Origin: Heligmosomoides polygyrus polygyrus
Taxonomy: Eukaryota; Nematoda; Chromadorea; Rhabditida; Heligmosomidae
DNA: 64,000 nucleotides
Reading direction: 5' to 3'
Assembly (NCBI GenBank): GCA_947396885.1
Contig: OX377204.1
Span: forward strand, 89,724,728-89,788,727
The stretch's first letter is position 1, and the number at the start of each line of letters is the position of its first letter. Positions 51,041 through 61,300 of this stretch are shown piece after piece. The position numbers were made by a program, and so were the translations under genes. Below the pieces are notes generated by a model. That model was not told the DNA's origin and ran no database searches. It saw only the letters and a list, made by a program, of their open reading frames with translations.

Positions 51041-52505
51041 CATGGTCAGGGATTCATCAAATGTGGGTACAGGTAGAGATGCCGTAAGGGAATCGCACTC
51101 ACTACCCGCAGTGGATAGCGGGCACGATTCGTATTCCTGAAAGGAACAAGGGTAAAGTAGGACTAAGCCTCTCACTAGTTATCGTAACGTGGGGGTCGTC
51201 TCCGCCGACGCATCGGTGGAGGTGAACGACGACGCCCACGCCGCGAGCCACAGGCGCGACGGATCCGCTGCTCGCCTCCCTAGCTCGCCCGTTGGCCACG
51301 CGGATTCCTATGCGGAGGCCCGATGCGGATCCGATATCGCCGCATTGCTTTACGAGGGTCTTGACTTCAACGCTTTGCCATGACTGCGCGTTACGGTAGT
51401 GTCGAGATTGTACTGATTGAACTCAAACCCCGCCAGGATGCGACTACCGTACAGTGTTGGTTCATCACGCCAGGTATTGATTAGACAAGGATATGGACTG
51501 ATACCGTTTTTCCCGACAGCGAGTAAACCGTTTGATCATATGTTTTTTATGAACGTGGATATCTACGGATTAAGATAGCAACTTACAAGGAACCTACGAG
51601 TTAAGGCAGGCCATCCCCAAATCCTACCGAGGAAACCAAAACCAGAGCCACGGACCTTGGCCCGCTCTGCCTCGGTGGCGTGTGCCAAATCGGAGGCTGG
51701 CATCGAAGCGGATCAGAGGGTCCGCGTTGTCTTCAAGGTCCACAATGTACTCGGAGACGGCGTCGATGACGATGAAGGCCAGGTCCACCTGCCGTCCCCA
51801 GTCTTGGGGACGGCAGGTGGACATGGCTGTCGACACGACCGCTCCTGAGGAGCACACCGACGAAGACTAACTACCCGAGGACCGAGACACCTGTCCTCTG
51901 CGTCTCTGGCCCGTTCCAGAACTTTCCATAGCGCGCGAACGTGTAGGTGTCGTGTCGATTGTGTCGATCCGTGTTGGTTAAGGCGTTGACCACGGCGGCG
52001 GGATACGGTAGCGCACGACGGCGGTGGATTGTCGTACGCAAGTCACGACACTAGTAGAGATGATCTCACTGGAGTGCGGAACCCACGACGACCGCCGAGT
52101 GTTCCCTACGTACTGATATACTCATGATGTGGCGGGTTAGGTTTACCGTGAATCCTCATGATAAACCTAACCTGGGTACGTCTAGCCCTATAATCCTCAT
52201 ACCCGCTGGTATAAGCGTTGATGAATTCTTTCCCGCACCACAAATAACGGTAATCATGACCCCGACAGCTTTGCTCACTCGTGCTTACAGCAACCCATCG
52301 TACTCCACCGTTCCAAAAATGGATGAAAGATTCGTGATCACCACCCCAAATAGCCTCCTTGAGCGAAATCTAGGTAGGCAGTTTTTTCAACCTTTCCTCG
52401 ATGTCTGGACCAGGGTAGAGTTACCCACGATGAAGTACTCATAGTGGGTACCCTATCCCTTTACCCCGCATACCCGCGCGTTTAGTCGTTGATGAATCCC
52501 CCTCT
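51041..52505. repeat. Possible large MITE-type element with GC-rich interior
   Basis: GTCAGGGATTCATCAAATGT at the left and TTTAGTCGTTGATGAATCCC at the right resemble inverted family A/B termini. The interior holds a perfect hairpin at 51782-51823 and a GGTTAGGTTTACCGTGAATC/CATGATAAACCTAACC inverted pair near 52135-52170. The assignment as one element is tentative. Confidence 0.4.
51782..51823. repeat. Perfect hairpin, 19 bp stem
   Basis: GTCCACCTGCCGTCCCCAG, loop TCTT-type, then the complementary GGGGACGGCAGGTGGAC. GC-rich, no poly-T after it. Confidence 0.85.
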
Positions 52506-52824
52506 AGAGTCGTAAAAGTACAACCGAGCCGATTCTTGTGCATGAAACTGGTCGGTTCTGAAGAGAGGAATTGCGCGCTATGGTGAAAAACGCGCGCTAA
52601 TGAGAACGACATCGCCATCCTTTTAATTTTACGTTAAGCGCTCCTGAACTTTGGGAGGCTTGGGCAGTCACCCCACTATACTCCTAGTAGGATTTTGTTG
52701 CCACACGTTTTTTGTTGAGTCTGTATGTCGCACCAATGTTGCCGAATTTAGGCGTTGTCTCGCTTAATCGCTGATTCGGGCTTTCTAAACTTTTCGGCTG
52801 TTCAGCGCTTCCCTAACATTGTCG

Positions 52825-52833
52825 TTTCTAGAT
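52825..52833 (+). promoter_or_regulatory. Probable trans-splice acceptor before the OGFOD1-like start
   Basis: TTTCTAG ends three bases before the first ATG of the gene, with no coding frame upstream. In nematodes such a site commonly receives a spliced leader. An ordinary acceptor after a 5'UTR intron is the alternative. Confidence 0.5.
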
Positions 52834-52981
52834 ATGGTGAAGATGCGGGTACTGAAGCGAAAGGCAACAACAGGAAGGGGTGCTAAGTCGAAAAGACCTC
52901 GTGTGGACCCTAGCTGCTTCGTGATCAACCCCGCCTACAAGGATCCCGAATTTGCAAAGAGTTTTCGCACTGAGCTGAAGG
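52834..52981 (+). CDS. OGFOD1-like exon 1
   Basis: Starts ATG 52834, donor G|GTATGT. It encodes MVKMRVLKRKATTRGRGAKS, then SCFVINPAYKDPEFAKSFRT and ELK. The phase (1) fits exon 2. Confidence 0.8.
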
Positions 52982-55273
52982 GTATGTGATAATTCATCAT
53001 CGCAACTGTACTCGCCGATACACTTACAACCGGAAAAAAACTCGTCCGAGTTGTCCGGGGTGCAACGCCCACACCCGCGCGATTCAAACTTGGTTTTTAT
53101 TAACCATGGAACGCCCTTACTACAGGCTTTATACGTTGGAGCCAGGGATGAAGGACATTTACGACGCTCTATGGGATCTTCTGCCCATCAGAAGCCCTCC
53201 CCCGACCCTATTTGAGCCGGAGAAGCATGCAAGCAAATATCACTAGCTGCAGCGACTGATTGGCAAGGGATAGGCAGCTTGGTCCCACTTTCCCTGAATT
53301 TCACTTCGAAACTACGGTCAAAAACTCAGACGGGTTTTTGCCGTTGTTTATCAAACACTCGCAACTGTTACTGTATATCGGTGGATTCATTAGGATGTTT
53401 ATTTTAGCTCTAGTGTGGGCAAATAACGGTACTATGTTGACGGTTACCGTCCAATCCGAACAACAGGGGTTTCGAATGTGTACCAGGTTCCATAGAACGA
53501 TATTTCAATCCGTTTTCTGAGCGATACGTAGCGTTTTTAAATCTTCTCTGGTCTTGGACTAGAACCACCTTCGGAGCGTTTACTTGGATAAATTCAGTGT
53601 CTTAAAGTGATTATACTCGAAGGATCTCAGAACTATACCCTCAACGAAAAGCCATCCATTGATGTACGTACTAGTGTTGGGCGCCAAGCAGTGTCCATGT
53701 CGCGAATGCTGGCAGCATTAGGAGGGAAAGCACCAGCCAGTCAGACTGCATCGAATGGGCGTGACAGTAGAGAGGGGGCTCTGATTCGCCGGCACATGTG
53801 TCGTCGGTGTTCTGATTGGTGACGACTTACGGATGCTCTCCCTCTCCATGCTGCCTATATTCGCAACAAGGACCCTACGCAATCTATGAACTATCAAATT
53901 TACACTTTCACTAAAAACCGAACGCGCAACCCAAGGGCGTTGCATTGATACATTATAGGTGAAATCATCAAGGTGTAGCTTACCTTAGTGATATACTTCT
54001 GGGGTCAGAGTCGTCAATCGCTTCCCAGCCGGTAACGGTGAAATGTACCGCCAAACCTACTGATACCGCGATTCATCAGGGGCCAGATTCATCAAAGATA
54101 CCGCTGGTATCATCTTACCGTGGATTCACCATAGCGGCCTAGATAGTACGAGATACAGAGGGATACAGAGATACAGACACGACAACCGATATATCGTTAC
54201 CGGCCGATAAGCGGTTGATGAATCCGGATCCAGCATGCGGTGTGGTAAGTTTAGGAACGAAGTCACTGTATCGGTTATCGGTTACTACGTAGGCCGGTAT
54301 GGTGAACGGTATGGTCCGCGGTGAGGTGACACCGGCGGTATCGTTGATGAATCTGGATCCTGGGCCCGGATTCATGAACAACATACCGGCCGGTAATTGT
54401 AAAATCTACCGCCACTCCCCACTTACCCGCGATTCATGAAAAAATCGGCAGGGAAATCAGAGGTAAGTTTCTAGGTAAATACTACCTCGCTAGCGCGTCT
54501 GGGAACATTTACCGCCAGCAAGAGTTTTGCTCCCATGCTAATTTTTGACCCAACACAACGGCCCTGGCTCGTTGCCAACTCACCCGTCAAATTAATACTC
54601 GACAGATTTGGCGGGTGAGTTGACAACGGGCCAGGGAAAGATGCATTGGGTCAAAAACTAGCAGAGGAGTAAAACTCTTGCTTTAGCGGTCATGAATCAG
54701 AAGCAGAGGTAAGATCTTGGTAAGTTGCCGGTAAGTGGCCGTCGGGGTAAATCGGGGTAGGATTTACCGCCGGCATTCATGAATCTGGGCCCTGGAGACC
54801 ACCTTACACCCCACCTTACCTGCTGTTCAATCAAGCGCGTGTAATAAATGAAGCTGGCGATCCTAGAGCCACGGTGTCTTCACAGGCAGGACAAGGTGAA
54901 ACAGGAATTTACACGATACGTTTTCCCTGTTTTATCTTGTTTCGACCTGTTAATAGTGGCTCTTGCGAGGTTTCTTCCGTTTTTACTTCTTTTATTTACC
55001 CCGCTAGAGCCGGTTTACTATCCTTTTAGTTGTTATTTCGCTATTATTGCAACATCTTGTTTCGACCTCTTGTAGCGCTTCATGGCTGTTTAAGGTCTGT
55101 TAGGCTTCTTTAGCACTATTGTGTGTTTCATTTACTTTGCCTACGCTGGTTTACTGTCCTTTTAGTTGTTATTTCGCTATTATTGTGACATTATACTTGT
55201 ATTATATGTTATTCGTTATTGTGCAGCCATAATCTAATATTAGCATGTTCTCTCTCTCTGTCTCTCTTAGCAT

Positions 55274-55323
<50 letters not shown>

Positions 55324-58300
55324 TCCGGGAAAAGAGTTCCTTTTAGCGGCTCACTGGCTCATCAGGTTAGTGTATTTTCTTTATTTGCGTTGGTGGCTGC
55401 TTGTATTTTCTTTTATTTACAGTTTTTCTTTCTCTTTTCTTTTCTTTTTCTTCTCATCAGACTGAAGTTTTATGGTTTCCCGACCAAAACACACATTGTA
55501 CATTGTATTCTTGGCATTCGAATGGATTTGGCACATCAGACCGGGTGGAGGGGTGTGTGTCTCTGTAGAAAGAAAAAGCGAAAACAGGAGATTATGCTGA
55601 TGTTCGAATAGATTCGGTGGCTTTGAGATAGCACACTAACCTAGTAAAAGCTGGGATGTCGGCATCGAGAAGCTTCGCTCGAGCCGAGGCTGAGCTGTTA
55701 GCCGCGCAAATAAGCGGTGTAACGAAGCAATACATGACCAACGCCATCACCGTTCAAAACCCGTACTCATGGAAGGCTAAGGATAAAGGCTGACTTTGGT
55801 CAGTCACTTTTCAGAATACGCCACACATTCTACCTTTAAGCAATGTCGTGAAGGCAATTTAAATACATATTGGGCCAATACAAAGGCTTATGGCGCCAGC
55901 AGGTGGACAGGTCAGTGTTCTATCCCTTCCAGACAAGTCTGGTACTAATTCACAGATCCCTGGATGGAAAATTTGGTTGGTCTGGATGGGAAATCCGAGA
56001 AGTACAAGATGCGAATAAAAAGAAACGAAACAAGCGCTGACTTATTCATGTGCTTGTTTCGTAATTTTTATACGTATTTTGTATTCCTGGGATTTATCGC
56101 CCAGGCCAACCAATCTCTTCTTTCCATCCCTTCTGGGTCTGTGAATAGATACCAGACTTGTCTGGGAAGGATAAAACGCTGACTTGTCTTTGTAGTGGCC
56201 AAATACGCTTTCAAATTCGCTCCAAGTTATCCCGCAGAAGTAGAATGCATGGCACTTCCCTAGCAAGGGTTGACTAACACCGTTCCTTTCACTTTTATCC
56301 TTCATGAATGTTATGAGAAAGCCTACCACGACAGATAAGTTTTCTCGGGGGAACTGCGTTTTCCTGATGTCAGAATTTCTATGTGCTTTCTTTTATTCCT
56401 GAAATAAGGATTTGTTTTTAGAAAAGAAGCCGTTTCCGCACTGGCAGCTACGCGATTTCCTTCACGCTGAACCGGCATTGATCGACAAAGTGGAGCGTGA
56501 ACTCATCAAGTATCCGGGATGGAATCGCAAAGAGAACGACTTGTATTCGCTGTTGCAAACCCCAGATCTTCAAACACTCGACGCCGGCAAGTATCCGGCT
56601 GTGCATGGGTTCTGGTGCGTCAATATTAACCTTGAAGGGTTGCATATTCAGCCTGAGAATTATGTTCTTCAGGGAGTTCCTCTGTGGTGAGATGAGAAAG
56701 TGGTTAGGAGAGACAAGTGACATAGAACTTCTGGAGCAGGTTGACTCAACCGGCAGCTGCTATGCAACCACCGACTGCCTCCTGCCTCATTCTGACCAAG
56801 TTTGTTAGACTGAATGCTGGCTATAGTTTTGCTCAGCTGCTGACTCAATCACCCACTTCAGGTGGAGAACAGGCGCTTCGCATTCGTTTACTATTTCACC
56901 GAAGAACCTTGGGAGGAGAGTTTCGGAGGACAGACGAACATCTATAACAGTAACGGTAAGCACTCAATATCATGGTTACAGAGCCCATTTCAAGCCCTGC
57001 GATAAAAATCGAGTTATTTCAACAATTGCCCTATTAAACCATGCAATAGCGCGGCGCAATCTCTCCTTATAAGACACCAGCAAATTCATTCTCAGGCAAA
57101 AGTCCGTTAGTGACCGAGCGTGAAAGGGTTTCGAACAGACTTACTGCTCAGCTCGAACCTTGTCCTGTCTCAGACACCAAGTTGTTTATTAAGTGATTAT
57201 GAAAGGGTTAGAAGGATTAGAACCACCGAGCACGAAAGGCGACCACGCCCCCCCCCCCTCTTCAATAGCAGCACGTGCTGCGCGGGGAGCGTGGCAGTAT
57301 TTCATGATTGGTTCTAGCGACTCTTTCGTGGTCGCTTACTAAACAATTAATGTCTGAGACACGACAAGGTTCAAATCGAGCAGTAAATCTGTTCTAAATC
57401 TTTTAATGCCCAGTTACTTATCGACTTCTGTCTGACTTGGTATCAGGGGCCGGATTCATCAACGACTTATGTAACTTTAGCGGAGAGTTGTAGGGGAAAA
57501 GCTCAGATAACGCGGCTTATCAACGATATGGTGAGCGATAATCCACGTTATCTGAGCTTTTCGCTTACAATATCCGTTCAAGTTACGTAAGTCATTGATG
57601 AATCCGGCCCCATCACGTCAGGACAAACCTAATCCGGGGGCCACACAACTAAAAGCTATTATATGTAACAAATCCACTTGAGACTTACCGAGCGGCTCCT
57701 ATAGAACAACATGTGACCTAAACACGAAAAGTCATGAAGAAAGAAAAACGAAAAAATTACATTTGTTGCGGTTGTAAGCAGGCAAAGTTGTGTGCCCTCC
57801 TCACCATGTTAGATCCTGGTCATAACATGTTAGGCGAAGGTCAGCACGCGGCATGCGGCTTCATGCGCCCTCCCCACCATGTTAGATCCTGGTTATAACA
57901 TGTCAGCCGGTGGCCAGCACGCGGCATGCCTCCATTCCGTCGCTCTTTGTCCGCCGAGACGGTTGTAAACCGCGGCGATTTTTTATTTATTTTTTCGTTC
58001 GTTCGCTCGTTTTCGGTTTCTTTTAGGCTCCAGTTCGTTCTCTAGGAGCCGCTCGGTAAGTTTCAATTCATTTTGTTGCCTACTTTTTAGTTGTGTGCCC
58101 CCCCCCCCCCCGGACTAGGATAGATCCGAATTTTATGTTTGTTCAGACAGTTAGTTGACAAGAAGACTGGCGCTATTGTACTTTCGGGACTCCAGAGGTC
58201 GAGGAGACATGCTAATTACGAATCTGACATCCGCTTTTCGTTTTACGCTGGTGTACGCTAGGTTACGGTATGTACGGGTGACTAAGGTTGTTAAGGAGTC

Positions 58301-61300
58301 ATAATCACCGATTTCGCCCAAACTCCAGCGTAATACGAAAAACGGCTGTCAGATTCGTGATCAGCACCCCCAAATAACCCCCTGGGCGAAGTTTACGCGA
58401 AATTATTTTCGACCTCTCCTCGACCTCTGGAGTCCTGAAAGTACAGTAGTGCCACGAAAGAAGACCTCGTTAAACTATGTCATGTCTGCATACACTCAGA
58501 TACGTCTGATATGGTTGTCATAAGGTATCCGGTTTCAATTGAAAAGTGTACAGTTCAAAATGAAGCGAAGATTGTGTATTTACACAAATCTAATGGCTTA
58601 GTTCTCTCAAGGAATCATTGTTTATCGCTTCAGACGACTGCGATCCAACAACCATCTTTGACGCGCTTCTTCCATTCAGAAACTCGTTGTTGCTTTTCGA
58701 GGTATCGGAACGGTATGTGTTATCATATTATATGTGTTATATACATTAAAAATTATGTTTCTTTCCTCGCAAGTAACGGCGTTCTGAGTTTACTTTGCAT
58801 TTTACTGATTTATCCTAATTGGAGGGGGTATCGCTAGAAAAGCGAAACAAACGTAAACAGTGTGGGTCTCCCGCCTAGGAAATTGCGAGCCATCTCGAAA
58901 AGCCCTATTAGTGGCGGATCGCGGACGCTCCCTTTAACCATTGCTTTTAACTCTTCAGGTCGTGGCACTCTGTGGCAGAAGTGATAGGAAAAGAGAACAG
59001 CCCGCGCTTGTCCATCAACGGATGGTTCCATACCAATCGTCCCATTGAACCTCGTGTCCGACCTCCACTCATTCGTCCCCTTCATATGCCGAAAGACGTA
59101 GGTTACTGTGATGTTTTATGCTCATTGGCTACAATTTCTAGTGCACCGTTGCTAGGAAGATCTTTCTTCTAGAAGGCTGAGCTATCCACCGTATTCAACG
59201 GCGAAATTCTCGGTGATAAGTCTATGGAGTGCATGAAGAAAGCGTTCAGTGAGAAAAAGGAACTGCTTGTCCTGAAGGCGTTTCAGGTGATAGAGCTCTC
59301 TCATTGTTAGATGCGGCTTTATGTTGATGAATTTGTACGGTTCGGTGTCTAGGAAGGGTTCGCAAAGGAGATTTTGAATCAGCTGGACACCATGAACTGG
59401 ACTGAGAAAGGTCCTGTGAACAAGAGGTAAGAGTGGATCCGGATCTTAGAAATTGTCATGCATTACTAAAACTGCCTTCAGATGGATGGCAGAGATCGAT
59501 CCCGACACGGATGGCTCTGCTGGCCGCATCGCTGAATTCCTCAAAGTGCTCCGTTCGGAAACAATGATGGCTTTCGTGAAAGAAGTGACTGGTCTGGAAT
59601 TCACAGGTAAGGCAGCTTCATCGATTTGTAGATCCATATTTAAAGCTTACCACTCGCCTATAGATCCTCGCTCTACGATGTGGATTTACCGCCTCACAAC
59701 GGGCTGCTATACTGTGCTGGGTGATGAGGATGCTGAACAGGCTGTTAAGGACGGAATGTCGATCGATTTTTGGGTGGGTTTATCAAAGAGCTCAACTTTG
59801 CGTGTAAGTCAATTGGGAAGACGACCGACACTAGCGAGGCACTGGGGATCTATCCTAGTGGGGGGGGGGGGGCACTCCACTCTGGCTCCTGGATAACAAT
59901 GGGAAAGTGAAAGTAGACTAGTTTGCAAGGACAATACCGTGAACTAACCAAGGAGAGGCTTTTTTGCAATTTTCTAGCCGTTAGATGCCACAGTGTTTAC
60001 ATTTTTTCGCTTTCCTAGCGATAGCCTTCCACCCCCCCCCCCCCATCTTCGACTAGGGTAGATCCGGCGTTGGTTCTATGACCTTGCAGCAATAGACTGC
60101 CTGGTTAGTCAGTGTTTTGCAAATAACCAGCTTTGGATCGCTCTGGGATCGACAAACTTGTAGTCAAGGGGGAAAGGTGGGTTTTCGAGTACCCTTTACA
60201 TGCCGCTGTTACAAACTGACCACGAATATTCGTTTTGGACGTCTTCCTAGGTGGATAGAAAGTCTCTGAATTTAGGCTACCTAGTTTTTATGATCAAAAT
60301 ACAATTTCGGACTATTTTTTGCCTGTCTCCAGAAATTTGAGATCTATCCTAATCGGGGGGGGGGCACATAGCTAAAAATTATGTAACAAATGACTTGAGA
60401 CTCACGAAACGGCTTCTAGAGGACAAAATAGGACCGAAACTGACAAAATGCACAAAACCTGTGCCGATTTCGCCGCGGTTGTAAACCAGCAAAGTTATAT
60501 GCCCCTTCCCCTCGCTAGATCCTGGCTATAACATGTCAGGCGACGGTCAGCTGTGTTTGAACGCGCTTTGACGGCCGAGACGTCTTTACAACCGCGGCGA
60601 TTTTTTGTTCGTTTGTTTGTTCATTTTATGGCCTGCTGAAATCATGGGACTCACCACAGGCTGGCAGTGCGACACACCTGGCGCGAGAGTGGTGAATCAT
60701 AGGGTCTCCGTAAGAAGGGATCGTCAGCTGCGGCGGTGGGGCAGGGGTAGTGCTCCTGCTTGTCAGGTGCGACGCCGTTGGTTCGGTTCCCGTTGTTGCC
60801 GTTTTTTTTGCAAATCATAATTTATCTTGTAAATGACCTTTTGCTCTGAATTATGACACGTGTTTGATTAAATAGCCGAGAAAACTGCCATACATGTTAC
60901 AGGTTGTTAGAACCTCTAGTTATTCAATATATGATTTGGACTCTATCTGTGCAAAATAGTAAATAAAATGTCATTATAGCAGTTTTTTGCCTTCAAGCAT
61001 TTTTATAAACGTGTATGGTAGTTTTCCCGGCTATTTAATCACACACATGTCATAATTCAGAACAAAAGGTCATTTCGAAGATAAATCATGATTCGCAAAA
61101 AAAACTAGCAGAAACAGGAACCGGACCAACGACATCGCACCTGACGAGCGGGGGCACTACCCCTGCGCCACCGCCCCAGCTGGCGGACCCTTCTTACGGA
61201 GCCGCGATGGCTCACCACTCTCGCGCCAGGTGTGTCGCACAGCCAGCCTGTGGCGAGGCCTCTGATTTCACCAGACCATAACTCGCTCAGGAGTTTCATT

